A stretch of DNA of 64,000 nucleotides from Rhynchopus euleeides (GCA_963210315.1 OY723299.1:1736001-1800000), one strand, 5' to 3'. Positions 41,739-53,412 are shown, numbered from the stretch's first letter. Translations and numbers: made by a program. The notes: generated from the letters alone by a model not told the origin.

Positions 41739-42624
41739 GGCATAGCTTCCGATAAGCGGGGGTCGGGGGTCGCAGGGGTCGGGGGTCGGGAGGGGGGGTC
41801 GGAGGGGGTCGCCTTACTATTTCCTAAGGAATGTGGCCTGGATGGGGACCACCAATAAGAGGTGTGAATAGGCACCCCATGTCAAAAATGACCCCACTGC
41901 GATCCGCACAAACTCCAAATATTCAAAAGAACGGGTTTTTGAAAAACCCGAGGAGGGGGTCGGGAGAGTCCCGCTGGGTGGGTGGTGGGGGTGGCCTGGT
42001 GTGCCTCCCGGTCACGTCCTCCCATGACAGTACCTGGACCAGACCCATGTTTCGTCGTTGAAGCTTGGTCCCAAGACCCACGAAATGACCCCACTACGAT
42101 CCGCACAAACTCCAAATAGTCCAAAGAACGGGGTTTTGAAAACCCCGTGTGGGGGGTCGGGAGGGGGGACCACCCCATATTCCAACCCCTAGTTTCCGAT
42201 CCCCATCTACGACCCCCGAGAAAAAACGCGAAAATTCCGACCCGAGTTTGACCACAGTTTCAGACCCCCCATCTTCCGGATCCTGACCCCCGCAAGAATG
42301 GGGGGGTCGGGATATAGCCCCGACCCCCTCCGACCCCCGAAAAATGGGGGGTCGGGGGTCGGATTCCGACCCCCGAGGTTCCGACCCCCCTTTTCTCAAG
42401 GAACCACATCCGCATTTCAGAGGTGTTCTGTGGCACCTACACCAACAAAGTGACCCCACTACGATCCGCACGGAGCCCAAACAACGCAGGAGAGGGGGGA
42501 ACCGCGTTTCCTCGGGAAACCCCTGAGATTTTTTGGGAGGGGGGGGGTAGTTTTGCTAAGGGGGGGTCGGGGGTCGGGGGTCGGAGGGGTCTGGGGGTCG
42601 GATTCTTATCGGAAGCTATGGCAG
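41739..42624. mobile_element. TA-flanked element 3 (about 890 bp)
   Basis: The inverted ends share CATAGCTTCCGATAAG (left 41741-41756; right CTTATCGGAAGCTATG at 42606-42621). The right end continues to GGCAG before TA 42625-42626; the left end is two bases shorter where it meets element 2. Both flanks carry GGGGGTCGGGGGTCG arrays. Three copies of TGACCCCACTRCGATCCGCA lie inside. No protein is recognised. Confidence 0.65.
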
Positions 42625-42626
42625 TA

Positions 42627-44138
42627 GGGGTGGGGAAAAGCCCCCAAAAAGCGTAGATTTTGCATTTTTTTGCACAACACCCCAGAGACCCCCAAAAACC
42701 ATGAAATTCACCCAGAACCGGTCCGGAACCCCAAAAAAATGGTGTGTAGGGGTGTTTGGAGGTGTTTGGTTGGCTTTTTTGACCGTATTTTTGGGGTGGC
42801 CACCTTCCCGTACCTGGGGGTGGCCAGGAGAGAGACACATTATCCCCTGGGCACGGAAACAGCACTGAAACACGACTTCTGAGCGCCAGGAGGGTACGGG
42901 GGCACATATTGGCTGACCCTAGGCACTCAGTAAGCTCCTGTTTGAGCAGCCCCTCGTGATTGGCGCCAAATAGTGGGTGGTTTTGGGGCCCCAGTTGTGC
43001 CGTGCCATTTGGTGGTATCCAGGGAAGGAGGTGCACAGAATTTCCTCATCGACTTGAGGCAGCCCTGCAGGTCGTTGTACACCCCTCTCGGTGATCCGGT
43101 GAGACACTGCCCTGCCATGCGCATGTTTAATATGGTACCACGTTTCATGTGCTGTATTGCTGCTGGAAAGAAAGAATGGCAGACAGGAGCGGCACGCGGT
43201 GTACTTCTGGGGTCGAGCACATCGAAGGCTGTGCTCTTCCGAAGTCTCCGTCTTCAACAGCAGCTAGGAAATCATCTCGCCATTCCTCGTACGTTCGACG
43301 CTGACTGCAGAATCCAGGCATACTTGCCTGACTTGTGCCTCACCTGACGTTCGCACCCGGGCTGAGGACCCCGGAGACTGCGCACAGAGCTTAGCTTGTA
43401 CTTAGATACCGGTGAAAGTGGTGGACACTGTGGCGGATGATAGGGCCTTGTGCAGTGATGCAATCGCATCAGTATCTCCTCACCGAGTATTGAATCAGCA
43501 GCCTCTGTCGTGTGCTTCTACTTCTGTGGAGCACATCTATCTGCTACAGACAGGCCAGCGTGGTACTGCAGTAATTGCTGACGATTCGTGGACAACAGTT
43601 GTAATGCTTGCCGAGGCAAGCCCTTATTCCTCCATCTGGCACGGTGAGGATGCCGCCTGTGCTCACAATTCAGGCACCGGACAAACCTGCGCTGTCCGCC
43701 ACCTGCCGCTCCCTGATAGACCAGGCACGGCCTTGCCCAGGGCCAGCAGAAACGCCCTTCTGGGGGTTGGGATGCAGCCGCTGTACTGCGAGCAATTTTG
43801 GAGCAGGCAACTGCCTCCCACCTTGCAAATGACTGTCTTCAGCCCCAGAAAAAGCACCACGAAGAACTGTGCTTCCTGCTGGGCCCACCTGCCCATCCGG
43901 CGTTGTGCACGGCATCTGCGTGTGTTCAAGGCCCCGAAGGTGGCCAGGCCCAGGTACGGGAAGGTGGCCACCTTTTCAACTTTCGGCATAGTGCCAAAAA
44001 ATCAAGCCAAACACCTGCGAAACACCCCAAAAACACGTTTCCGGAGGGTTTTGGGTCGGTTTGTGGGGGTTTTATGCACTTTTGGGGTGTTCTGGGGGTA
44101 CCTCAAAAATGCGTTTTTAAACAGCTTTTCCCCACCCC
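42627..44138. mobile_element. TA-flanked element 4 (1512 bp, about 200-bp imperfect inverted repeats)
   Basis: The outermost 15 bases, GGGGTGGGGAAAAGC, are exact inverted copies at both ends, with TA at 42625-42626 (shared with element 3) and 44139-44140. Similarity continues inward for about 200 bp, through GGTGTTTGG blocks to GGTGGCCACCTTCCCGTACC. The 1.1 kb middle has no recognisable gene. Confidence 0.7.
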
Positions 44139-44149
44139 TACCCCCAGTG

Positions 44150-45754
44150 TTGTTAGAAACCGAGTTTTAAACATTTTAAACGTTTTAAACGTTTTAAAGT
44201 TTAAAACGCCGTTTTAATTTATTTAAAACGGGGTTTAAAACGGCAAAAACCCCTGCAAAATATAGGGGGAGACTTTTCGATTTTTTTTTCTGGAACCCAA
44301 AATTGGTCGTTTTGGGCCATCTGAGGCCATCTTCGGCAAAAAAATCCAATTTTGAGGCTCCCTGGGGGTCCCAAATGGGTGAACAAATTCCCTGTGTGAA
44401 ATAGCCTATTGCAGGCCTTTTGAGCATGATCAGGCAAACACAGCTGTGTGGCAGGGCTTTCTGCGAAAATTCGCCTCCTGGTGAAGTGGGCTACTTTTCA
44501 CCCTCCATTCACCCTGGCCTCAACCCGTTCCTCTGCTCACCCTGACGCAAGCTCATGCCCTCATCGTTGACAATCACCCAGAAAAGATTCAGGATGGTAC
44601 AGTACAGACTCGGGTGCACGAACGATCCAACGGTGGTGCCTGTTTGACTTGCTGGTGTATGGTTGATCATTGCTTGTTACGTACATTTCGCTTTCTCAGC
44701 GCCCCCGCCTTCACCGAAACCCGATGCCCAACACGAGCGGTGTGGCGCCCGTGGTACTGACCCCTTCGGACCTTAACTCCAGCGGTAGCCGCCGGTTTCT
44801 TCAAAGAAACTCATCGATGATGTCCCCCCAGAGTGCAGGTTCCTGCTGCCTACCCACGATCATTAGGGTGCCGAGAGAATGGCTAGGTGATCAATAATTG
44901 TCCCAAACACTAGCTTGGCAACAGCCAGAGCAACCCCAGGTGGGGCGCAGCCGAGTGCTGCAACCATCGTTCTGACAGCAACAACATCACCTGGCTGTCT
45001 TGTTGAACACAGCCGTGATGAAGCTGGCTGCACTTCCTGTTTGGAGTTCATCGGGATCCGTTCTGCAAAAGTGAAAGTTGGAGGCAAAGAATACATCGCC
45101 TTTTGTAGGCTTCTCTCGATCAGAGAAGTCGGGCATCCATAGGAGAGTAAAGAGAATACAGATATGCTCCTCTCAAAGAGGGGCAGGCCAAAGGTAGGCT
45201 CCAGGTGGCAACTGGAACTGTGCAACTTTTCCAGAAGGTGCTTCCAGGACTGTCCAAGGAGCTGGTGGAGTTCGCTGGGTCCATTGCCACCCCCATCATG
45301 GTGATCCGGCCTTCAACCTGCGACTTTGTATCATGGATTCAGCTCAAAAGGGTGCACATCGAGTGATGCAAGATGAAGATTCGACACTCCAGAAATATGC
45401 TGATGTCAAACTGCATTATTCCTGAGAACAACGGAGGGGGTGTGCCAACTGATGCCGGTGCGATTGATGCAACCCTCACCACAACGTCAGTGCCACCTAT
45501 TTTCCACCAATAATGTGTCCGCTGTGACAGGAATGCAGGAATAATCACCCAGAATATGAGCTGGGGGGCCTCAGGGGGCATGGAAATTTTTTTTTGGCCG
45601 AAAATTTTTTTTTGGTGTGAAAACACCACAGAAACGCCCTGTTTTAACCCCCGTTTTAAACTCCGTTTTAAATTAATTTAAAACGCGTTTTAATTTAAAA
45701 CATTTAAAACATTTAAAACGTTTAAAACGTAAAGTTTTAAATGGGGGCTAACAA
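44150..45754. mobile_element. AT-rich element 5 with TTTAAAACG inverted arrays (about 1.6 kb)
   Basis: The ends read TTGTTAG (44150-44156) and CTAACAA (45748-45754). Next to them are arrays of TTTTAAACG and GTTTTAAA units that are inverted between the two ends (about 44165-44245 and 45640-45740). A TA target is not evident, so it may belong to another superfamily. I recognise no protein inside. Confidence 0.55.
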
Positions 45755-45777
45755 CAATGCCTACCCCCCCCCCCCTA

Positions 45778-46714
45778 GGCCCCCGGATGTACGGGAAAAT
45801 TTTGTAATAAAATTTTTTCCAACCCCAAACACGGGCTATTGGCACCTGGAATGGGTGTACCCGCCTCAAAAATATGTCTGGGGACCCAATGAAACCGGTT
45901 TTTCACACTTAGTTGCCCTTTCTCGGTCCGAATTTTCGAATATTCGGTGAAAAAGGGGGTTTTACCCATTTTGGGCAAAACCCCGATTTTCATGAAAAAA
46001 TGTCAAAATCGGGGCAACTAGACCCCATTTTGGGTGGTTTTCGGGTGAAAAACGTACCCTAGACATCCCTGGGGCACATTGTATACCATCCAGGGCCTCT
46101 AGGACCAGTAGAATCACGTGAAAATGCGTTTTTTTACCCAAAAAAAGGACCCTGCAACCACCCTGCACACACCCTGCGACCATGTTGGAGGCACCCTACA
46201 ACCCTATAACCACCCAGAAACCACTGGGTCTGCCCTAAAAGGGGTGTACGGGCCTGTTGGAACAGGTTTTCGACACCGAATTGCCTAAATTCGGACCAAT
46301 TTTTTGAAAAAACTGTGAAAAATGGGGTATTCGCCCGTGTGGGGTAAAAGTCCCAATTTTAGGGAAAAATGTCAAAATTTGGGCAACTAGACCCCATTTT
46401 GGGTGGTTTTCGGGTGCAAAACGTACCCTAGGCATCCCTGGGGTACATTGTATACCATCCAGGGACTCTAGGACCAGTAGAAGTGCGTTACAATGCACAT
46501 TTTTGCCCCAAAATGGCCCTGCAACCACCCTGCACAGGATTCACCCCAGAAAAGCGAAAAAATGGCCAAAAATGAGGGTTGGTGGGCCCAAAAGTGGGTA
46601 AAAACCACCAGAAATTCATATCTGGGGTGGGTCTGGGGGCGGTTTTGCACTGTTGACCTCCAGACCGGAATATTCCAAAAAAATTACAGTTTTTCTCAAG
46701 GACATCCGGGGGCC
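45778..46714. mobile_element. TA-flanked element 6 (937 bp)
   Basis: Exact 13-bp inverted ends GGCCCCCGGATGT (45778-45790 and 46702-46714), flanked by TA at 45776-45777 and 46715-46716. The interior is two direct copies of about 370 bp (about 45840-46200 and 46210-46570). They share GGCAACTAGACCCCATTTTG, TGTATACCATCCAGGG and CTGCAACCACCCTGCACA. No gene is present. Confidence 0.75.
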
Positions 46715-46950
46715 TACCCCCCCCCCCCCCCCCCTCCAACCGACCCCACACACATCACACACCCCACACCACACCACACCACACTACCTCCGCTCCAGGG
46801 CAACACAGACGCAGCCTCCCCACCTCCGACACCCCCCGCTGGGCAGCGCTCTACAGCCCACCACCACACACACTCCCCGCACTCTCTCCCCTGGAGGAGT
46901 TGGGCGTGATTTCTCTTCTCCGATCTGACATCTGAGCCGAGTGGGGAAAC

Positions 46951-47865
46951 ATGCAGGCATCCGACTATGAGCTGGATGACGGGATGGAGTATTTGAGCGA
47001 AAAGTCAGAGATCGAGAGTGAAGCTGGTGACGAGGCCCACCCTGCTGCAGAGGAGGAGGACGAGGAGGGGGAGGGGGAGGGGGGCCAGGGGGAGGCACCC
47101 TCTGCAGGCGCTGCACCCCTCACAGGGGACAGCAGGTTTAAGAAGGTCCCGACCAGCTCTGCCGCTAAGGTGAAGGGTGTGGTGCATCTTTCGCGTATCC
47201 CCTTTGGGATGACGCCAGTTGTGCTGCGCAACATGTTTACCGACGTGGGTCCGGTGGGCCGGATGTACCTCAAGGTGAAGGAGGCAAGGGGGACACGGGA
47301 GCAGAAGAAGAAGCAGCGGCAGAGGCGCCACTACAGTGAGGGTTGGGTTGAGTTCCTGGAGAAGAAGCACGCCAAGAGGGCGGCGCTGCTCAACTGCACC
47401 CCCGTGGGGGGGTCGCGGAGGACAACCTATGCGCACGAGCTGTGGACAATCAAATATCTCTCAGGGTTCACCTGGTCCGACCTGAAGGACGAGCAGATCC
47501 TCAAGAAGGAGTATATGAAGCGTGAGGTGGCCCGTGTGCAGAAGGAGGGTCTCCGTGAAGCAGAGGACTTCCGCCGCCAGCACCTCGACAGGAAGTCAGG
47601 GAAAGGGGGCAAGAAGGGCGGCAAGGGGAAGGGCGGCAAGGGTTCCAAGGGGGCCAAGGGTGCCAAGGGGGACAAGGATTCCAAGGGGAAGCAGGGCGGC
47701 GACGTGTCGGGGGTGAAGAAGGCTTCGGGGAAGAAGCGGGGCGCTGCAGAGGTGGAGGCGGCGGTGGAGCGGGCAGCGCCTGCTGCGGCAGAGACGCAGG
47801 ACCCTGTGGCGAAGAAGCGGCGTGTCGTGAAGAAGGTGGTGAAGAAGAAGGCGGTGCCGGCATGA
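46951..47865 (+). CDS. ESF2: Esf2/ABT1-type ribosome biogenesis protein
   Basis: 304 residues from ATG 46951, 14 bases after AG 46935-46936. The acidic N-terminus (EEEDEEGEGEGG) is typical of nucleolar proteins. Residues about 70-170 form the atypical RRM of the Esf2/ABT1 family: GVVHLSRIPFGMTPVVLRNMF, VGRMYLKVKE, a basic insert (QKKKQRQRRHYSEGWVEF), KKHAKRAALLNCTPVGG and HELWTIKYLSGFTWSDL. A charged helix (YMKREVARVQKEGLREAEDFRRQ) and a Lys/Gly-rich tail (KGGKKGGKGKGGKG) with a terminal nuclear-targeting-like VVKKVVKKK follow. Yeast Esf2 is part of the U3 small-subunit processome and acts in early 18S rRNA processing with the helicase Dbp8. The lone domain and length are normal for the family. 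Confidence 0.88.
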   Translation: MQASDYELDDGMEYLSEKSEIESEAGDEAHPAAEEEDEEGEGEGGQGEAPSAGAAPLTGDSRFKKVPTSSAAKVKGVVHLSRIPFGMTPVVLRNMFTDVGPVGRMYLKVKEARGTREQKKKQRQRRHYSEGWVEFLEKKHAKRAALLNCTPVGGSRRTTYAHELWTIKYLSGFTWSDLKDEQILKKEYMKREVARVQKEGLREAEDFRRQHLDRKSGKGGKKGGKGKGGKGSKGAKGAKGDKDSKGKQGGDVSGVKKASGKKRGAAEVEAAVERAAPAAAETQDPVAKKRRVVKKVVKKKAVPA

Positions 47866-48206
47866 TCAGCCAAACGACTCCCCACTCTCTGTCACGCGCC
47901 CCCCCTCTCCTCTCTCTCAACGTGCTGTGTTTCTCTACTCCCGCTGTCTCATTTGTCGCTCCCCCCCGCCCCTACACTCGAGTTTTGAGTGAATTGTGGC
48001 GCGAATCTCTCTCTCTCTCTCTTTGCCCATGAAAATCATCTTGGTAGCTGGGCGTACCCATCTGGGGGAATTTTCTGTGCCTTCAGCTGGATCGTTGCGA
48101 CCCACTCACACACCACTTCATCAGACCGGTGTGCATGTGTGCTTCCGGGGGGGGGGGGGAGATGGGCAGAGCGAGGCGGTGTGGTATTGTGTCTTGGTGG
48201 GTGGGA
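47866..48206. other. Short spacer
   Basis: 340 bases, C/T-rich, with a (CT)n run at 48008-48021. Nothing coding is seen. It ends at the 3' terminus of the inverted LINE fragment. Confidence 0.5.
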
Positions 48207-48827
48207 TATTTGAACGATTTGAACGATTTTTGGCCGTGCTCGTAGCATTCCCCGTTGAGGGGGTCGATATTTCGTGTTCTCCTGGCCGCACGGAGGCATT
48301 GCCTTACGTCGCCTCTTCCTCTTTTCCTTTGGTGGTGTGTTGGTCTGGCACAGAGGGCGGGACCGTGCTGATATGCACAGTGACGACTCTCCCTTTTGTT
48401 TTGTGCCCGCCTCCACCGAGATTCGGCTGATGCCTCTCAGACTGGGGGCGGGCGGTCGCCGACGCTGACGCGCCTGGCGGCCTGTGGAAAGTGACGTGGG
48501 GCTGGGATGGGGGGGGGGGGGTGCTGGGAGGTCGGGCCGAAGCCCTTGTTCTCTGATGATGTTATTTGGTTCACGCGTTCAGGTAGTCCTTCTCGCCGTG
48601 CTCCGTTACCCCTGCCTCGGCCAGGTAGCGCAGCGCCTCCTTGCAGTTGTGCAACAGCAGGTTGTGCACGTTTGTGGCTGTGAGGTGGTGTCGGGCCGAC
48701 GCTGTCGCGGGGCAGCCGAAGAAGAGGTGCTTCAGTGAGACCCCAGGCGGGGGGTGGCCCGGCGCATGCTTCAGGCAGGGTTGGCAAGGTGGTTGTGCCG
48801 TGCCCGGGATGTCGTGGTCGTAGACCA
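48207..48827 (-). mobile_element. 5'-truncated LINE copy (C-terminus of RT-RNase H protein plus 3' UTR)
   Basis: On the minus strand, about 48571-48827 encodes the last 85 residues of the RT-RNase H protein (VYDHDIPGTAQPPCQPCLK ... SLKHLFFGCPATASARHH ... KDYLNA), closely matching the + strand copy at 54232-56661. The rest is its 3' untranslated region, ending in ATCGTTCAAATCGTTCAAA at about 48207. Homology stops abruptly at about 48827, the truncation point. Confidence 0.8.
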
Positions 48828-49218
48828 ACACAATTTCTATCCCCAGTAGAGCGCTACCAGGGGTGGGGTGGGGGGTGGAGTGGGATGGGGGGTGGAGCAA
48901 TCAATACATCATGCAAGGCGCAGAGAGCACCCGCCTCCCGGCGCGCGCGCGGCAGCGCTCGGCGAGGGGAGGGCTGCGCGTGCGAACGAACAATACGTAC
49001 TCCCAGCCCCTCACAACCCTGGCGTGTCTTTTGTGTGTCTGGCCTAGTGCCGTTGACCCCTCCAGATGACCAACATCATCGCATAGTTTTAGAACCCTCG
49101 TCCAACCAAAATTTGTTGATGAAGGATCGATATTTGGGCAACATTCCGGTGTCAGCCCGAGAGCTTTAAGTCGCGTCCCACCAACATCAACGCAGGAAAC
49201 ACGCTGTCAACAGCAACA

Positions 49219-51023
49219 ATGGATGTTGTGGTCGCAGGCCCCGCAGGGCAGGAGGCGGTGCTGCCCGTTGCGGAGGACGCCACCCTGCTCGACCTGCTCA
49301 AGGCGACCCAGGCGGAGTTCGGCTGCCCGCTGACCGACACAGCCCTGTGGGCAGGTGGCAGGGAGCTCACCTCCGAGGGCCCCGCCACACGCCTTGCCGA
49401 CGTCGAGGGGTTCGAGGCGGGCTGCCGTGTCGATGTGCGTCTCGACGCCACACGCTACGCAAAGAAGATCACCGATGGCACCGCTGCCTGGGGATCCCTC
49501 CCTGAATGGGCACGCGAGTCCCGCGAGTGCGCCGTGGCGCTGATGGGGGTCGACCCTGCCTCATTTGCGAAACTCCCGGCGCTGTCCCGTGGGGACAGCG
49601 ACATTGCGCTGGCAGCAGTGCAGGCTAATGGCACCAACCTGGAACACGTCTGCGGGACACTGAGCGACGACCCAACTGTCGTGCGTGCTGCCTGTGCATC
49701 TGACCCAGCTGCGCTGCGCTTCGCAGGCCCGGAGATGCGGGGCGACGTCCCCCTCCTGCTGGGCATGCTGGAGTGCAGCCCCTCGCACCTGGGCTGTGCC
49801 CCCTCGCACCTCCTCTGCGACAGGGAGTTTGCCGTGAGGGCGCTGCGTGCATCCAACGGGTGGGGCTTCAGACACCTCAGCGGGGAGCTGCGTGCAGACC
49901 GCGAGCTTGCCATCTATGCCGTGCGCCGCTACGTCCCTGCCTTTGAGTTCTGCAACTCTGCGCTGCGCGGGGACCGTGCCTTCGTGCTGCAGCTGCTGCG
50001 TGACGTGGTCAGCATCACACTCCACCAGAGGTTGCCCGCGCTGCGGTCGTGGTGGGAGCAGCTCCGTGGGGCGCCCGCCCTGCTGCCCGAGACGTTCCGC
50101 TTCAACTACCCACGGGACTCGCTGATGCTGCGGCACGTCCTCAACGGGCTCAATGCGGACCGTGAGATTGTGATGCTCTCCCTCTCCTGCTGGGGCGAGT
50201 CGCTACGCTATGCAAGCGATGCGCTTCGTGCAGACAAGGGTGTGGTGATGGCAGCTGTGCAGAGCGTCGGAGATGCGCTGCAGTACGCCTCCCCGGAACT
50301 GAGGGCCAACAAGGCCGTGGCAGTGGCAGCCCTGCGTAACAAGTGTTCCATTGATCACATCGACCCCTCGCTGCTGGATGACACGGAAGTGTTCGAGGCT
50401 ATGCATCAGAGGCTGTGCAGAGCATCGGAGATCGAGGCTATGCATCAGAGGCTGTGAACAGCATCGGAGATGCGCTGCAGTACGCCTCCCCGGAACTGAG
50501 GTCCAACAAGGCCGTGGCAGTGGCAGCCCTGCGTAACAAATGTTCCATCGATCACACCGACCCCTCGTTCCTGGATGACACGGAAGTGATCGCGCTGAAG
50601 GCCCAGATCTGGCCTGGGGTCATGTCGTGCGCTTCCCCGAGGCTGCGGAGCAACAAGCCCTTTGTCGTGGGTGTCCTGCAGCACGCACCCTCGGCCTACA
50701 CTCACCTCGACCAGCGAATGAAGGAGGATGAGGATGTTGCGGTGGCTGCGGTGTCACAGGACTGTCTCCTTTACAAGACAGTCCCCGAATGTGCGCGCAC
50801 GGAGAAGGTGACACTCTCCATTCAGGATGTCGACATGAGGCTGAGGCGGGTGGTGCCTGACGTGCCTGACAGGCTGATGCGCGACAAGGAGTTTGTGCTG
50901 AAGTTTGTGCGCCTCAACAAGCATGCCGTCCGCTACCTGGATTCCAGCTTGAGCACCGATCCCGATGTCATTGCAGCTGCTGAGCACGAAGCACCATCCT
51001 CCTTTATGTCGCGGTGGAGGTGA
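49219..51023 (+). pseudogene. Ubl-DUF4116 gene, copy 1 (frameshifted)
   Basis: ATG 49219 opens a 412-residue frame ending at TGA 50455-50457. The same protein resumes in another frame up to 51023. Residues 1-78 look like a ubiquitin fold (VVVAGPAGQEAVLPV ... ALWAGGRELTSEGPATRLADV), and DUF4116-type repeats follow (ADREIVMLSLSCWGESLRYASDALRADKGVVMAAV). Between about 50385 and 50400 one base appears lost. Just after lies a 39-bp tandem duplication (50394-50432 and 50433-50471). The second frame restores YASEAV, IGDALQYASPEL and the family C-terminus ending SSFMSRWR. The break joins two repeat units, so unequal exchange between repeats probably caused it. No GT-AG intron removes the shift. A truncated 412-residue product is possible. 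The function of DUF4116 is unknown. Confidence 0.8.
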
Positions 51024-52248
51024 GGACACAGAAGGTGTTCTGCTTGCTGGCGCCGTGACTGGACCGCTGTGAGGAAGATTCGCATGGCACCAACCTGGTG
51101 CATTCCCTTTGACATCCACTGTGTAGAGTTGAAAACAGTTGGATAAACAGTTGTTTGCAGGATTTCACTGGTTTGTCACCACACACCATCCCACACCACA
51201 CTGTGCATGGCGTTGCAGGATAAAAAGGGATGGGCGGGGAGGGGGCACAGATCCGCACAGGGTTGCCCACCTGATCCCACGCACACATACACGCCGCAGA
51301 GCCTGGATGGTTTTCCAGCGGTTGGGTTGACCATTCGTGCCCACTCCGCACACAAAACAGGCAAACCTCTTGCATTCTTAATTTCGGGTTGTGCGTCGTT
51401 CCGAGTCTTCTTTTTCCTTGATACCCTCCTGCGTGGCTCCGCTCAGGACTTGATCACCCTGAGTTTCAAAGAAGCTGGTTCACGCTGAAGAGTTCGGCCA
51501 GTGGAGAGTGCGTGAGTACGAACGAAACTGGGGCCACGGAGGGGGAATCCTCACGAAGTGTCGGACGGGTGAGGGGAGGTGCCTCTGTCGAGAAAGGTTG
51601 CGCTAGCCACACACCGCCTTAAAACTTGTTTCAACACATGCACGCCTCACTCCAAAGTGAGAAGTGTCCAGAATATCGTCGCCTCAAATCTATCACCAGA
51701 ACGATGGAGACCAGCATGGGGAATTTCTCTAGCCTACCCTACTCTCTCGCGAACGGACCAGCCCTGTGACCAGTGCCGAGACAATGTCTTGCTCGCAGGG
51801 TGAAGTGGAGCTGTTCGCATGACAAGCACAGCCAATGTTGTGCCGACCGTCGGATGACTCTTTGTTAGGAGACGCTTCTCAACGTTCTTATCGTATTTGG
51901 GTGTTTTCCACCCGAACATGATGTCTCCCAACACTACGGCGCCGTGGGATGGCGACACGACCTGTGGGCATTCAGAGCTTGCAAGGTAGCCTCGCGGGTG
52001 CCATTTGTCTACTAGCTGTGTCGCCCACACTATTGGCGTGTGAAGGCACGTTGCCTCCATTGATGGGCAGGAGGCGGCAGCCCCACGCCCTTGTGACCGA
52101 CTGAATAATGTCGCAGTATGATACCGCCCACGCAGGGTGACCCAACAACATGCATATTTGGCCGAGATTCCGATGTCAGTCAGACCGGCAGTTTTAGAAC
52201 CCTGCATCGAACAACATCAACGCAGGAAACACGCTGTCAACAGCAACA
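51024..52248. other. Duplicated upstream region of Ubl-DUF4116 copy 2
   Basis: From 51229 to the start codon this segment is about 90% or more identical to 59927-60941 upstream of copy 4. A minus-strand frame of 157 codons is open in both, but differences fall at all codon positions, so I do not call a gene. CATATTTGGCCGAGATTCCG just before the gene also has a diverged counterpart before copies 1 and 3 (ATATTTGGGCAACATTCCGG), a possible promoter or leader-proximal signal. Confidence 0.55.
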
Positions 52249-53412
52249 ATGGATGTTGTGGTCGCAGGCCCCGCAGGGCAGGAGGCGGTGCTGCCCGTTG
52301 CGGAGGACGCCACCCTGCTCGACCTGCTCAAGGCGACCCAGGCGGAGTTCGGCTGCCCGCTGACCGACACAGCCCTGTGGGCAGGTGGCAGGGAGCTCAC
52401 CTCCGAGGGCCCCGCCACACGCCTTGCCGACGTCGAGGGGTTTGAGGCGGGCTGCCGTGTCGATGTGCGTCTCGACGCCACACGCTACGCAAAGAAGATC
52501 ACCGATGGCACCGCTGCCTGGGGATCCCTCCCTGACTGGGCACGCGAGTCCCGCGAGTGCGCCGTGGCGCTGATGGGGGTCGACCCTGTCTCATTTGCGA
52601 AACTCCCGGCGCTGTCCCGTGGGGACAGCGACGTTGCGCTGGCAGCAGTGCAGGCCAATGGCACCAACCTGGAACACGTCTGCGGGACACTGGGCGACGA
52701 CCCAACTGTCGTGCGTGCTGCCTGTGCATCTGACCCAGCTGCGCTGCGCTTCGCAGGCCCGGAGATGCGGGGCGACGTCCCCCTCCTGCTGGGCATGCTG
52801 GAGTGCAGCCCCTCGCACCTGGGCTGTGCCCCCTCGCACCTCCTCTGCGACAGGGAGTTTGCCGTGAGGGCGCTGCGTGCATCCAACGGGTGGGGCTTCA
52901 GACACCTCAGCGGGGAGCTGCGTGCAGACCGCGAGCTTGCCATCTATGCCGTGCGCCGCTTCGTCCCTGCCTTTGAGTTCTGCAACTCTGCGCTGCGCGG
53001 GGACCGTGCCTTCGTGCTGCAGCTGCTGCGTGACGTGGTGAGCATCACACTCCACCAGAGGCTTCCCGCGCTGCGGTCGTGGTGGGAGCAGCTCCGTGGG
53101 GCGCCCGCCCTGCTGCCCGAGAAGTTCCGCTTCAACCACCCGCGGGACTCGCTGATGCTGCGGCACGTCCTCAACGGGCTCAATGCGGACCGTGAGATTG
53201 TGATGCTCTCCCTCTCCTGCTGGGGCGAGTCGCTACGCTATGCAAGCGATGCGCTTCGTGCAGACAAGGGCGTGGTGATGGCAGCTGTGCGGAGCAGGGG
53301 AGATGCGCTGCAGTACGCCTCCCCGGAACTGAGGGCCAACAAGGCCGTGGCAAAGGCAGCCCTGCTGAACAACTGTTCCATTGATCACATCCACCCGTCG
53401 TTAGCGATCTGA
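52249..53412 (+). CDS. Ubl-DUF4116 gene, copy 2 (3' truncated)
   Basis: 387 residues. The ubiquitin-like N-terminus and DUF4116 repeats are nearly identical to the other copies through NNCSIDHI. After base about 53399 the sequence leaves the family alignment and meets a stop within five codons (HPSLAI). The missing C-terminal part (LDDTEV onward) does not reappear before the LINE, so the end was lost by deletion or rearrangement. The frame is otherwise intact and a protein may still be made. Confidence 0.75.
   Translation: MDVVVAGPAGQEAVLPVAEDATLLDLLKATQAEFGCPLTDTALWAGGRELTSEGPATRLADVEGFEAGCRVDVRLDATRYAKKITDGTAAWGSLPDWARESRECAVALMGVDPVSFAKLPALSRGDSDVALAAVQANGTNLEHVCGTLGDDPTVVRAACASDPAALRFAGPEMRGDVPLLLGMLECSPSHLGCAPSHLLCDREFAVRALRASNGWGFRHLSGELRADRELAIYAVRRFVPAFEFCNSALRGDRAFVLQLLRDVVSITLHQRLPALRSWWEQLRGAPALLPEKFRFNHPRDSLMLRHVLNGLNADREIVMLSLSCWGESLRYASDALRADKGVVMAAVRSRGDALQYASPELRANKAVAKAALLNNCSIDHIHPSLAI

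Noticed and set aside
41740..42600. GGGGGTC arrays as telomeric sequence
   Set aside because: They occur inward of element ends in both orientations, in the middle of a gene-bearing region, and do not form a uniform array.
51734..52207. A minus-strand frame of 157 codons conserved at 60426-60899
   Set aside because: Both lie in a recent DNA duplication. The few differences are spread over all codon positions and often change residues, so there is no sign of selection on a protein.
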